Below, in pieces: positions 45,238-54,110 of a DNA stretch of 64,000 bases. How positions within the stretch are numbered: position 1 is the stretch's first letter; each line of letters opens with the position of its first letter. The DNA is from Enterococcus sp. BWR-S5 (GTDB lineage Bacteria; Bacillota; Bacilli; Lactobacillales; Enterococcaceae). Both the position numbers and the translations under genes were made by a program. The stretch is taken from contig NZ_JADOEQ010000019.1 of NCBI RefSeq assembly GCF_016745255.1, positions 1 through 64,000 on the forward strand, read 5' to 3'. The notes beneath the pieces are model-generated. The model made no database searches. It worked only from the letters and a program-made list of their open reading frames with translations, and had not been told where the DNA came from.

Positions 45238-45900
45238 CTCCTTCAGACACATTCGTAGTGACATGTTCCCCTTTTCGGATGACCACTGGTTTCTCCGGAG
45301 TTCCTTTAATCTGCACACCAGGGTCCACAATGACATTTTTATCAAGTATAGCATATTCAATCCAAGCATTCGAAGCAATTTTGGAACTCGTGTTGATAAT
45401 CGAATGCTTCACTACAGCGCCTTTATCGATTCTACTTCGACGTGAAACCAGCGAATGCTCCACCGTTCCTTGAATCACACAGCCTGTCGCAAACTGGCTG
45501 CTGCTCACTTTTGAATCTTCAGAATAGTAGGTTGGTACTTCATTTTTCAGTTTAGTATAAATTTTTTGATTCGTGTACATTAAAGCATTGAATTTAGCGG
45601 GTTCAAGCATATCCATATTCGCTTTATAATAAGATTGCAGACTGTAAATATTTTTTAAATAACCTGCCCAAGCTGGCTTTTCAGGAAATCTAACAGATTT
45701 AGCGATACATCCTGTGTCTGAGCCTCCTCCAATGACTGAATCAGCCAATTGGTCTGAACAATGAATGCATCCATACTAAGATTTTCACTCTCGGTTTCAG
45801 AGCTGTAATCCTCCAAAGTATGACAGCCGCTGACCTGTCCGTTTTCATCCACATCCAACAAGGTATCTTTCGAACAAACACTTCTGGTCAGCTCTTTAAG
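45230..45900 (-). pseudogene. glgD: GlgD (glucose-1-P adenylyltransferase subunit) remnant
   Basis: Two overlapping frames supply the C-terminal half of GlgD: LLDVDENGQVSGCHTLEDYS (45861 frame), then YLKNIYSLQSYYKANMDMLE and ATGCVIQGTVEHSLVSRRSR (left-handed beta-helix repeats) to 45230. The nucleotidyltransferase N-terminus is gone. Its end overlaps the glgA start, the usual order in a glg operon. Confidence 0.88.
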
Positions 45901-46213
45901 TGATTCTTAAAAAATCAGTAGAAACAACACCATTCTGCAAGTTTACTTCAACTAACGTCCAAAAATCAGATTCTTTAAAAATAAGTGCTTTGGCTATTTC
46001 TATTCCTAAATCATCAACAGACTTGTTAGAAACAATCAGAAAAATCCCACTGTTATCTTGAATTTCTTTAAATCGTGGAAAATTCCCTGAAATATAGTCT
46101 CTTATTTCCATACTCCTTTTCTCAAAATAGGACAACTTATGATTAAAAAGATCTTCTTTCTCCTCTTTTTTACTCAATCTGTAATCAAATAAATATGTTT
46201 TCATTTTCATCAT
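45896..46213 (-). CDS. Hypothetical protein
   Basis: 105 aa (KTYLFDYRLSKKEEKEDLFN ... IFLIVSNKSVDDLGIEIAKA). No signal peptide; mixed alpha/beta. Intact frame abutting the glgD relic. No family recognised. From 46214 to 46690 only AT-rich sequence without clear genes is seen. Confidence 0.5.
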   Translation of the reverse strand: MMKMKTYLFDYRLSKKEEKEDLFNHKLSYFEKRSMEIRDYISGNFPRFKEIQDNSGIFLIVSNKSVDDLGIEIAKALIFKESDFWTLVEVNLQNGVVSTDFLRIT

Positions 46214-46739
46214 CTCCCAATCATTCCATGCTCAGACACATCTAACAATAATTCTTTGAAAAAGGAAACCTCTTCCTCCCACGATTTACCAACCTCCTAA
46301 TTTTCTTTATTTAATGCCGAAACTTCTATTTTTGGTCTCTCATTTTGTTTTTCTATTTACTTTTTCAAAATAATTCCATCTCCCTTTTTCATTTACATCT
46401 TTAAATTTTAGGTCTGTAACTGGACTAAGCTTCCGCATATTCATAATTTTTGACATTATTAAACATACTAGTTCAAATAGAGGTAATACTAATTCCATAC
46501 ATCTTCTCTTATTTCCAAAACCAATTATAGAATAAATTTTTCTTTACCATCACCTTCAATATTCTATTTGGTTAGTAGGTTGTGTTTTAATTTTATTCTT
46601 TAATTTTTCCTAATTTCTCTTTTTAAAGGAAAGCTATCCTTACGGTCATAACTCAAGACCGTTAAAAAATCCGATAGTATCTGTTCCTCAGAGTTGTTTA
46701 GTAACTTTACTTTGACTACACTAAATCCTAACGGAATGG

Positions 46740-46875
46740 TCAAGAAAAGAATAACTCCCTGAATTTCTTGAGTTTACTTTAGCTATTCGAGGACTAAATT
46801 GAAAACCTAATATTCCGAATAATAAAAAAACAAAAGCACTATATCCAACAGTATCTGTCATAATCTGACTTGATA
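46740..46875 (-). pseudogene. Tn3-family transposase relic
   Basis: The frame QIMTDTVGYSAFVFLLFGIL then GFQFSPRIAKVN parallels the transposase at 63454-63921 (QIMTDTARYSDLIFSLFGLL, GYQFSPRIANSL). Only about 45 codons are recognisable. Confidence 0.75.
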
Positions 46876-47050
46876 TTATTGAACTGTTGGTATATTCCTA
46901 ATGCTTGAACCAATCGTATCATAAATGTCTATGACAAGATATTATTTGTCTGTGATATACTAAACTATTGACTCAATTTCCTAATACTAGAATCAATCGT
47001 ACCATAAATACAATTGATAACATATCCTTTTTCTATGCTATACTAAAAGT

Positions 47051-47128
47051 GGCAGTAGCATACACTCACAGACTTACTGCCACATCAGCTCCGGTCATCC
47101 TAACCACACTAACGACCGGAGTCTTTTT
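47051..47128 (+). ncRNA. Convergent small RNA, copy C
   Basis: TATACT at 47039-47044, conserved core AGTAGCATACACTCACA and a terminator CTCCGGTCA..ACGACCGGAG with six T. The loop is longer than in copies B and D, and the stem is kept by the sequence ACGACCGGAGT. Confidence 0.65.
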
Positions 47129-47312
47129 TCTTCAATTCTACATACTCGCCAAATTGCTGTACATATTCTCGTTTACAATGATCACAAGCAAAATAATACT
47201 TACCGTGCACCTTTTGAGCTAGCTCTCCACAATCACATTGCACATATACTGTCATAGAATCATTATATGGCGTTTTCGGTACCTTCCACTGATCAAATGT
47301 TTGTCTTCCCAT
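47109..47312 (-). CDS. Zinc-ribbon small protein, copy C
   Basis: 67 aa: MGRQTFDQWKVPKTPYNDSM, CDCGELAQKVHGKYYFAC, DHCKREYVQQFGEYVELKKK. Same two Cys pairs as the other copies but with its own substitutions (Q for K, H for Y), so it diverged as a protein, with the frame preserved. Site GGAGGAATAT. Confidence 0.7.
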   Translation of the reverse strand: MGRQTFDQWKVPKTPYNDSMTVYVQCDCGELAQKVHGKYYFACDHCKREYVQQFGEYVELKKKDSGR

Positions 47313-47329
47313 AAATATATTCCTCCAGT

Positions 47330-47660
47330 CATTTCTTTTTATAATAAATCATTCGTCCACCAGGTACGTATAGTTGATTGTCTGGACGAGCCGGATTTCC
47401 GGAATTATCTTTGAAACCATCTCTTTCATTAATTCTTCTACCACTGCTTCTGAAGAACAATTCTTCTCATCGATAATGTTTGTTTCTTGCTGCACAACAA
47501 CAACCCACGTTCCTTTACCAACACCTATCTTCTTTGTAGATCCTGGTATAAATTTATCTGGATACTTTATATGTTGCTACATGACATACGATCGTTCTTT
47601 GTTCCAGCGTACACTTGCTTCAGGAAACGTCATGATCCCTAGCTCCTCAATCATTTTGGT
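47330..47660 (-). pseudogene. Decayed copy of the 145-aa HTH gene
   Basis: Segments match the gene at 53267-53704 (cf. NYTYL, EELMKE, the KGTWV region, SYVMQQHIKYPDKFI, EASVRWNKERSYVM) but an internal deletion and frameshifts break the frame. Confidence 0.65.
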
Positions 47661-47689
47661 CCCTCCCTACGGTATGAAAATATTTCTCT

Positions 47690-47829
47690 ATTAAAAGTTT
47701 ACACAAAACGGATAGATGCATCTTCAAGGATACCCTGGAACGTCTCCATCCATTTAACATGACTATTTTGTTGATTAGAGAAAACTCCTGATTACTCCAT
47801 TTCGGATAGTTCATTTTCTTTTTATCCAT
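47690..47829 (-). pseudogene. Decayed small gene, copy C
   Basis: MDKKKMNYPKWSNQEFSLIN is followed in a second frame by NSHVKWMETFQGILEDASIR and a stop. Equivalent to the frameshifted gene at 14178-14454 and to 53800-53939. A hairpin AGTTACACAGTA / TACTGTGCAACT follows at 47850-47892. Confidence 0.5.
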
Positions 47830-47999
47830 CTTTCATAATACAAGAAGAGTTACACAGTATCTCAGAAAAGGTCCTGATTACTGTGCAACTCCCTTTTATT
47901 TATAATTCGCATCTTTTATTATCAATATTGTTGCTATCTTATTCTATATAGACCCCAAATTATTTACTCAATTTAAGCTCTGCTTTTTATCCGAAAACA

Positions 48000-48180
48000 T
48001 CTTACCTAAAACAACCTCCTTGGCCTCCGATTCCTGTACCGCTACCATCACATGCTGCGATGCGATCTTTGATTTTTGTAATAATTTGGACAGCTTCAGC
48101 TTGTTTTAGTCTTTTTTGAGCAACTAATTCATCAAAGCGTTCTTGCTTTGCTGTCAGTACCTTGAATGCATCTATAGTCT
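48000..48180 (-). pseudogene. Truncated DUF2680 protein copy
   Basis: Encodes KVLTAKQERFDELVAQKRLK, QAEAVQIITKIKDRIAACDG and SGTGIGGQGGCFR before a stop. It corresponds to the middle of the protein at 54111-54758 with only one repeat left and no signal peptide. It ends against the M20 gene. Confidence 0.8.
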
Positions 48181-48182
48181 AT

Positions 48183-49397
48183 TTATAAATCGAAATATTT
48201 TTTAATCAAATTTTCATAAATAGTGATAAATTCTAAGAAGTTATTTACCTCTACATATTCATCTATTTGGTGTGCTGTTGAATTCCCAGGGCCACAAACC
48301 ACAACATTCAAATCAGGTTTTACTCTGATAAACTGCGAAGCATCTGTTCCACCAGAAATGCCAACTATAGGAACCTTTTGATTCAACTCTTTTTCTACTA
48401 CTTCTTGGCATACTTTCACTATCTTTGCACTTTTTTTACTTTTAACTGGCAAAACATTTTCACTGACTTTTAACGTCAATTTCGTATTTTTTTCTTTATT
48501 ACATTCATCAACAATATGTTGAATTTTGTTAATAATTTCTTGATTACCAATTTGCGGAATTGTACGAATTTTCACACCTAAACTAGCATTAGCTGGCACC
48601 GTATTAATTTGTTCACCACCATTAATCAAGGTCACCACTGGAGTAGTTAATCCTAGCAACTCATCTTCCAATTTTAACGAATCAAAATAAGCTTGTTGTT
48701 TCTCATAAAACTGTATTAACGGTGTAATTGCGTTTATTCCTAATTGAGGCATTGAACTATGTGCAGCTATACCTTCCGATTGAACTTCATAGTTAATTGA
48801 TCCTTTGTGACCAATAAAAATTAATCGCTTTTCTCCATTATAAGGAGTAATATTCTGATTGAGTATTTCTTGGTTTAATTTTAAAGTCTTGTAGTCTGCT
48901 CCTGTCGGTTCACAAACAACTAAAGCCTCTAAATCATCAACTAATCCCAAGTCTGCTATTTGACCAGCACCAAGTTCACCTTTTTCTTCACCAACTGTCG
49001 CATATAATCGTACTGTTCCATTAATTTCTATGTCACTTTCTTCTAATTGGATCATTGCTATTACAATAGCAACTAATCCAGATTTCATATCTGTCGTTCC
49101 CCGACCATACATACGCCTATCTGCAATTACTGCTCCTAATGGCGGATAAGTCCATTTAGATTCGTCCCCAATAGATACTGTATCTTGATGCCCATCAAAA
49201 CCTAGAACAGGACCACTCCCATTCCCAATTTCAGCGATTAAATTCATCCGACCTTCATCATATTTAATTAGCTTAGACTTAATCCCATATTCAGTAAATA
49301 ATTTTTCTAAATAAAATGCAACTTCCTCTTCATTACCATTAACTGAGTTAATCTTTACCACATCTTGCAGAACCTTTACCGCATCTAATTTTTTCAT
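48183..49397 (-). CDS. M20 family deacylase (ArgE/DapE-like)
   Basis: 404 aa. Metal ligands are visible in GFDGHQDTVSIGD (His), GRGTTDMKSGL (bridging Asp), ATVGEEKGELGAG (Glu pair), VCEPTG (Glu) and TAHQIDEYVE (His). The dimerisation domain lies at about 185-300. It hydrolyses an amide such as N-acetylornithine, N-succinyl-DAP or a dipeptide; the substrate cannot be told from sequence. Site AAGGAGG. No operon partner. Confidence 0.9.
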   Translation of the reverse strand: MKKLDAVKVLQDVVKINSVNGNEEEVAFYLEKLFTEYGIKSKLIKYDEGRMNLIAEIGNGSGPVLGFDGHQDTVSIGDESKWTYPPLGAVIADRRMYGRGTTDMKSGLVAIVIAMIQLEESDIEINGTVRLYATVGEEKGELGAGQIADLGLVDDLEALVVCEPTGADYKTLKLNQEILNQNITPYNGEKRLIFIGHKGSINYEVQSEGIAAHSSMPQLGINAITPLIQFYEKQQAYFDSLKLEDELLGLTTPVVTLINGGEQINTVPANASLGVKIRTIPQIGNQEIINKIQHIVDECNKEKNTKLTLKVSENVLPVKSKKSAKIVKVCQEVVEKELNQKVPIVGISGGTDASQFIRVKPDLNVVVCGPGNSTAHQIDEYVEVNNFLEFITIYENLIKKYFDL

Positions 49398-49549
49398 AGT
49401 GTTCCTCCTTGTAAATTTAGATTACTCAATTAATCAGCCATTACTTTTTATTTAGCTGTTATTTTATATAATTGAGTTAGGCGCTGTGGACTAGTATCTC
49501 CTAAGAAATATCCACTAATTATTTTTTGTTAATATCTATCCATTTCAAT

Positions 49550-49690
49550 CAATCAGATCTGCAACAGCGCATCTTAAAGCTTTTGCTAAAGCTGCATACT
49601 CATAAGTTTTATGTGGCTTTCAGCGATACAAGTACTCAAATCTAAGATTTTCTTCGTTTATTCTAACGTCAAAATAAAGAGGACTAACAA
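49550..49690 (-). pseudogene. Unidentified coding relic
   Basis: The minus strand reads SPLYFDVRINEENLRFEYLY, stop, KPHKTYEYAALAKALRCAVA, DLID. Protein-like but without start or recognised family. 49690-49950 shows no gene. Confidence 0.3.
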
Positions 49691-49954
49691 AGGTGTTTGC
49701 TTTCGCACTGCTAAAATTGAGGTTCCTGTGTCCACTCATTCAGCCTTCACCGATTGTTAGTCCCTTGTACCTTGTAAGGAATCTGTTCATCCCCCACGCT
49801 CCTTTTATCGCTTCTGCAATAGTTTTGCAAGTAGTACGTAACCTAAATCGTACGTACCCCATAAGTTTTCTTCCGCTTGCAACATTTCTGTATTCATTGG
49901 ATTTGCTTATGGTGGGAGTTTTAAATCCCTTACACCTATTTTATACCACACTCT

Positions 49955-50398
49955 TTAAGAATACTCAATCAATACGCTTGCTGTTAATACATCACACGGA
50001 GCATGATTGACTACGTATGAAGCGGTAGATCCCACCAATGCTCGTGTGATTCTACCTTTTCCAGTTGCCCCTACAACAATGAGATCTATTTTCATCTGCT
50101 CTGCGTAGTTGATAATATCCTGTTTAGGTATTCCGATACTCACTTTCTTTTCAATTTTGAACAAGTACATGCTATTTACTAATTTGTTTAATAATTCTTC
50201 CGCATTTGCATAAAGCAACTTTGTCACTTCTTCCATCATTAAGGGGCCGAAAGAAAGTGCAGTTAAATCTATGCTATTCATGACCGTTAAAGAAGCCTCA
50301 TTTCGTTTGGCAATTGCTACTGCTTCAATAAATGCTTTTTCTGACTGTACCGAGTCATCCACCGCAACCAAAATATTTGTATACTTGTCAGTCATCAT
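49955..50398 (-). CDS. Universal stress protein (UspA family)
   Basis: 147 aa. NILVAVDDSVQSEKAFIEAV at the N-terminus and the ATP-binding motif VVGATGKGRITRALVGSTAS, VNHAPCDVLT at the end. Usp proteins are induced in stress and bind ATP; the exact role is unknown. Site GGAGGGGG. Single gene. Confidence 0.93.
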   Translation of the reverse strand: MMTDKYTNILVAVDDSVQSEKAFIEAVAIAKRNEASLTVMNSIDLTALSFGPLMMEEVTKLLYANAEELLNKLVNSMYLFKIEKKVSIGIPKQDIINYAEQMKIDLIVVGATGKGRITRALVGSTASYVVNHAPCDVLTASVLIEYS

Positions 50399-50520
50399 AA
50401 CCCCCTCCTGTTTTTAGTATACTATGAGTCACTCAATTGAGCGAATAAAGTAGCATTCTTCTCGAAATAATTATTCCTTTTGCGTATAATAGATGTAAGA
50501 AAATGAATGGAGGGTTTATC

Positions 50521-50817
50521 ATGGTTTCACCAAACAAGGTAGTTAGCCCAAAGGAAAAACTGGAGCTTATCGCATTGATTGAAGACGGAACACAGACAAA
50601 CAAAGGGTATTCTGTTGCTAAAGTAAAATGGAACGGAAAAGATGCATTTGCCATTAGATATGACGGTGATAACGAAGAAGATAAAGGGTTTCCAACGACT
50701 ACTAACGGGTATCATGCTTCTTGGTTTATTCTCCCTAATGAGGTATCTCTTCCTTACTTGCGTTTCTTTGTCGCTCAAAAAGACCTGATCGAACGCTTGG
50801 AAAAACACTTGAATTGA
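50521..50817 (+). CDS. Small hypothetical protein
   Basis: 98 aa from the ATG at 50521 (site GGAGGG; the ORF is open to 50503). Contains VAKVKWNGKDAFAIRYDGDN and GYHASWFILPNEVSLPYLRF, a compact beta-rich fold with charged ends. Known to me only as an enterococcal/lactococcal-type hypothetical. Possibly nucleic-acid binding, by composition only. Confidence 0.65.
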   Translation: MVSPNKVVSPKEKLELIALIEDGTQTNKGYSVAKVKWNGKDAFAIRYDGDNEEDKGFPTTTNGYHASWFILPNEVSLPYLRFFVAQKDLIERLEKHLN

Positions 50818-50903
50818 TACGATTCAATGAACCCATGTTGTGTCAAATAATTTCCACACTTCCCTCTAAGTTTTTGCTCTCAGCCAACAATCATCACTCT
50901 TAC

Positions 50904-51042
50904 TCAATGTATTCAAACTTCCTGCTTTCCCTGTCAACTATTTTTTCTTTCATATATTTCAAAATAGTGCTAGAGCTAATGTTCAACTCTTCTGTTGCAT
51001 CTACACATGCACCATAAATAGTTTCTTGTCCTTTAAACTCTT
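50904..51042 (-). pseudogene. Small HTH-like coding relic
   Basis: The minus strand reads FKGQETIYGACVDATEELNI, SSSTILKYMKEKIVDRESRK, FEYIE and stop: an HTH-like segment similar to NUMOD/HTH modules. No start. Probably a gene fragment. Confidence 0.4.
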
Positions 51043-51239
51043 AATACCGAAAAATATAACAATACCTGTAATTTTGACTTTCATTTTTTGTTCTTTCTCT
51101 CTTCAAATTTTATTATTTCATCTGTTTGATCTTATCTTCTTTATTTTCTACGCTATCACTAAATATGAACTTCCCCCTATTCCTTTTCTCTACTGCTTTT
51201 TGTATACTATATTCAAAACAACAACTTGGAGGTATACTT

Positions 51240-51509
51240 ATGGGATTTATGGAATTTACTTATCGTGTCGAACGCAAAGAAGGAACCATCCTTATCGAAT
51301 GGGTCCCCGTCCTTGTCAATGTTTCTTTAAATGACGCCAATGCCTACATTAAAAGTAAAACCAGCGGGTTATTTGGCGAACGGCCATCCAATTACCGCCT
51401 TGTCAAAGAACAACCGAAACCCAAACCGTCACTGCCCCCTGTTGCTTCTTTACCTCGGCGTAATATACATCAACAGCCCTGCTACTCCCGCAGAAAGCAG
51501 TCGAATTGA
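51240..51509 (+). CDS. Small hypothetical protein
   Basis: 89 aa from the ATG at 51240 with site GGAGG; a second ATG is three codons later. MEFTYRVERKEGTILIEWVP, then FGERPSNYRLVKEQPKPKPS and a Pro-rich tail. No family recognised. The last part runs into sequence next to a toxin/immunity relic, so the C-terminus may be altered. Confidence 0.55.
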   Translation: MGFMEFTYRVERKEGTILIEWVPVLVNVSLNDANAYIKSKTSGLFGERPSNYRLVKEQPKPKPSLPPVASLPRRNIHQQPCYSRRKQSN

Positions 51510-51539
51510 TACTACTTTCAAGCCAACTGCATATCTGTT

Positions 51540-51672
51540 TGATTGGGTGAGTTTATCAAGTATTCTTCATCTATTCCATATAGGACGCAACCATTAAAGT
51601 CAAATCTATTAATTAGTTTCAAGCTATTTGTGTATTCTTCAGGAAACGAGAACTTCAATTTCATGTTTGCGG
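51540..51672 (-). pseudogene. SUKH immunity gene fragment
   Basis: About 130 bp match the middle of the SUKH gene at 11147 (about 11368-11498): NMKLKFSFPEEYTNSLK, DFNGCVLYGIDEEYLI. Both ends are missing. Confidence 0.8.
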
Positions 51673-51768
51673 GTCCAGGTATCAGTGGAACGAAAATTTA
51701 CGGTATAAAATATAAATGGAAGCAAAAAGAGCGACCTAAACAGGTAGCTCTTTTTATCTTACTCTATA

Positions 51769-52111
51769 AAAAGTTTAATGTATCCTTGATCTTCCTTATT
51801 GTATATGTGCTTGCCTGCTAAAGAAGCAATCTCTTTTATTGTCTCCAGGCTTTCAAAACTGCTATCATTCCCATCTTCAATCTCTACTTCCATATTTTCC
51901 CATCTTCTACTATGTGACTTGTACAGTTTACATAGTATTTATCTAAAATATCTTCTAATGGATACTGAGAATCTTCATCAGCTTCAAGTTCAAATTTCAA
52001 CGTGATAACATATCTTTTATTTTTCAAGTCTTTGAATATGCCGTTTCCTATTTCTTCATAATTCTGTTTGTCTTGATACCTATCTAAAATAACTTGTTTG
52101 ATATTCTTCAA
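51769..52111 (-). pseudogene. Possible immunity gene, frameshifted
   Basis: The first frame (from 52111) gives KNIKQVILDRYQDKQNYEEI ... VNCTSHIVEDGK and stops; a +1 shift continues MEVEIEDGNDSSFESLETIK and EIASLAGKHIYNKEDQGYIK to 51769, for about 115 aa in total. It is downstream of a toxin relic and another small gene, the usual place of immunity genes. Family unknown. Confidence 0.5.
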
Positions 52112-52125
52112 TGATTTTTCTTCCT

Positions 52126-52410
52126 CTATGAATATTCGATATAAATAACTCTATCTATATTATTTTTGATTAATTCAATCATACTGATTAATATTTTTCT
52201 TGGCACATCATCAAGTCCACTTAATTCAACAGTTTCTAATTGATCTAAAGCTTCTGTATTATTAGGTATTTTCCAAGGGCTATTGTCATACCAACCTTCA
52301 TTCATATTATAATAAAGCGCTAGAGACTGCCATCCCTCATTTCCAGGTTCTATCTTTGTCATGATCTCGTCAAAATAGCCATCCCACATTTGTATTCCTA
52401 CTCTTTCCAA
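52126..52410 (-). CDS. Putative immunity protein
   Basis: 94 aa acidic protein (ERVGIQMWDGYFDEIMTKIE, GNEGWQSLALYYNMNEGWYD). Its start is about 1 bp from the stop of the toxin relic, so it is the presumptive cognate immunity gene. No family recognised. Confidence 0.6.
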   Translation of the reverse strand: MERVGIQMWDGYFDEIMTKIEPGNEGWQSLALYYNMNEGWYDNSPWKIPNNTEALDQLETVELSGLDDVPRKILISMIELIKNNIDRVIYIEYS

Positions 52411-52938
52411 TGTCCGTTTGTAAGCATCTGATCTTGAGGCGGTGTACTAACACCATTTTTTCTATCAGTTATAGCCTTTTGCCAATCATATTTGCTTACC
52501 CATTGATTTTTCCCTACCATAATTTGTTGTGTTCTTCGTTGCCCGGTAGGTGTTCCTTGGATTGTTTTTTCAACAACAAATGTATTCCCTTGATCAGCTG
52601 GTGCACCTGGAGTCTTTGTATGCCAACGAACTTCTATCGTTTCTCCATTCTGTTACCATTTATATGAAATTTGCTCATATCCATTCTTTGATTGTGCATT
52701 GATTTTTGCACTATCAGGAATATTAATTGGAGACTTCTGTTTATATTTATCTGCAATCTTCAATTTTTCTGCATCCGTCAGTGAAGAGAGGTTCGGTATT
52801 TGAACTGGTGCTTGAACCGTTCCACCTCCAGATGGTAAACTTCCTTTATTAATCGACTTAGACCATGTCTTACCAGTAGGTGCTTGTACTTTTGGAACAG
52901 CTGTTGCATTCGGCTGCTTGCTTCCGCCTTGAATCGTT
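52404..52938 (-). pseudogene. C-terminal part of an LXG-type toxin with a nonsense codon
   Basis: A frame of about 178 codons has one TAA: GGSKQPNATAVPKVQAPTGK (linker), PNLSSLTDAEKLKIADKYKQ (pretoxin-like), EQISYKW-stop-QNGETIEVRW, HTKTPGAPADQGNTFVVEKT, IMVGKNQWVSKYDWQKAITD and a terminal LTNGHWKE. The N-terminal delivery domain is replaced by the 318-bp repeat at 52937. A toxin tip followed by immunity genes. Confidence 0.7.
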
Positions 52939-52996
52939 CCTCTGTTTCTATCCGAAAGACTCTTACATCACTTAATGAGTATGCTATACTAAAAGC

Positions 52997-53068
52997 GACA
53001 GTAGCATACACTCACAGAACTGCTGCCGCATCAGCTCCGGTCACCCCCGACGACCGGAGTCTTTTTTC
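52997..53068 (+). ncRNA. Convergent small RNA, copy D
   Basis: Identical to copy B except for one base upstream of the -10 (TATACT at 52985-52990). Terminator stem and six T at about 53034-53067. It overlaps the end of the zinc-ribbon gene. Confidence 0.65.
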
Positions 53069-53250
53069 TTCAATTCTACATACTCGCCAAATTGCTGCAC
53101 GTACTCTCGTTTACAATGGGCACAAGCAAAATAATACTTCCCATATACTTTTTTTGCCAATTCTCCACAATCACATTGAACATATACTGTCATAGAATCA
53201 TTGTATGGCGTCTTTGGCACCTTCCACTGATCAAATGTTTGTCTTACCAT
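53041..53250 (-). CDS. Zinc-ribbon small protein, copy D
   Basis: 69 aa, identical to copy B. The ATG at 53250 has the site GGGAGCAAC, unlike copy B, and the frame is open 8 codons further up. It lies 16 bp after the 145-aa HTH gene on the same strand, which probably represents the original operon. Confidence 0.7.
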   Translation of the reverse strand: MVRQTFDQWKVPKTPYNDSMTVYVQCDCGELAKKVYGKYYFACAHCKREYVQQFGEYVELKKKDSGRRG

Positions 53251-53266
53251 AAAAAAGTTGCTCCCT

Positions 53267-53704
53267 TTAGGCATTTTGTTTACAGTAAATCATTACGCCT
53301 CCAGGTAGTCGAACACCATAATTTCTTTTGTTTACATGATCGAGATACGTATAGTTGATTGTTTGGATCACTCGACTCTCCGGAACCCTTTTTGAAACCA
53401 ACTCTTTCATTAATTCTTCTGCAGCTGCTTCTGAAGAACAGCTCTTTTCATCGATAATGTTTGTTCCCTGCTGTACGACGACAACCCATGTTTCTTTATT
53501 CGCCTGTTCTTCTATCTTTCCTGTCAAATGTTCCATTCCCTTCTTTGTAATGAGCCACGTTCCTTTACCAATGCCAATCTTATCTATGGATCTATGTAAA
53601 AATTTATCAGGATATTTTGTATGTTGTTGCATGACATACGATCGTTCTTTCTTCCAGCATACACTTGCTTCAGGAAACGTCATAATCCCCATCTCCTCGA
53701 TCAT
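53267..53704 (-). CDS. HTH-domain protein paired with the zinc-ribbon gene
   Basis: 145 aa. The N-terminal half (IMTFPEASVCWKKERSYVMQ, KYPDKFLHR, GKGTWLITKKGMEHLTG) has the pattern of small plasmid/transposon HTH proteins that read EAS..W...SYVRQ..KYP.KF. The C-terminal half is alpha/beta with two Cys. It is followed by the zinc-ribbon gene, suggesting a two-gene unit. A damaged copy is at 47330-47660. Probably DNA-binding; target unknown. Confidence 0.7.
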   Translation of the reverse strand: MIEEMGIMTFPEASVCWKKERSYVMQQHTKYPDKFLHRSIDKIGIGKGTWLITKKGMEHLTGKIEEQANKETWVVVVQQGTNIIDEKSCSSEAAAEELMKELVSKRVPESRVIQTINYTYLDHVNKRNYGVRLPGGVMIYCKQNA

Positions 53705-53799
53705 TTTGGCTCTCCTTTTTGATTCTTCAAGTAAAACAATTACACCATATATAAAGTATTACGTTTATACACTTTATATATGGTATGAAAATTTTTTTC

Positions 53800-53939
53800 A
53801 TTAAAAGTTTACACAAAACGGACAGATGCATCTTCAAGGATACCCTGGAACGTCTCCATCCATTTAACATGACTATTTTGTTGATTAAAGAAAACTCCTG
53901 ATTACTCCATTTCGGATAGTTCATTTTCCTTTTATCCAT
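53800..53939 (-). pseudogene. Decayed small gene, copy D
   Basis: MDKRKMNYPKWSNQEFSLIN, then in the other frame NSHVKWMETFQGILEDASIR and stop. Same break as copy C, so the break predates the duplication. Confidence 0.5.
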
Positions 53940-53954
53940 CTTTCATAATACAAG

Positions 53955-54006
53955 GAGAGTTACACGGTATCTCAGAAAAGGCCCTGATTACTGTGCAACT
54001 CCCTTT
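53955..54006. terminator. Hairpin, repeated at three places
   Basis: GAGTTACACGGTA and TACTGTGCAACTC pair over 13 bp with mismatches, followed by CCTTTTA. Near copies are at 47850-47892 and, with one arm only, at about 41680-41700. Confidence 0.55.
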
Positions 54007-54110
54007 TACTATAATTCACATCTCTTATCATCAATATTGTTGCTATCTTATTCTATATAGAACCCAAATTGTTTACTCAATTTAAGCTCTGCTTTTTATC
54101 AGAAAACATC

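Larger units (their letters stand above)
52937..53254. repeat. 318-bp near-identical repeat, copy D
   Basis: Direct repeat of 18127-18444 with one difference. One edge cuts the LXG relic, so this copy is likely the recipient of the event. The right edge is four bases after the zinc-ribbon start codon. Confidence 0.9.

Noticed and set aside
44940-45473. 177-aa + strand ORF
   Set aside because: It is antisense to the glgA and glgD relics, whose translations are clearly recognisable.
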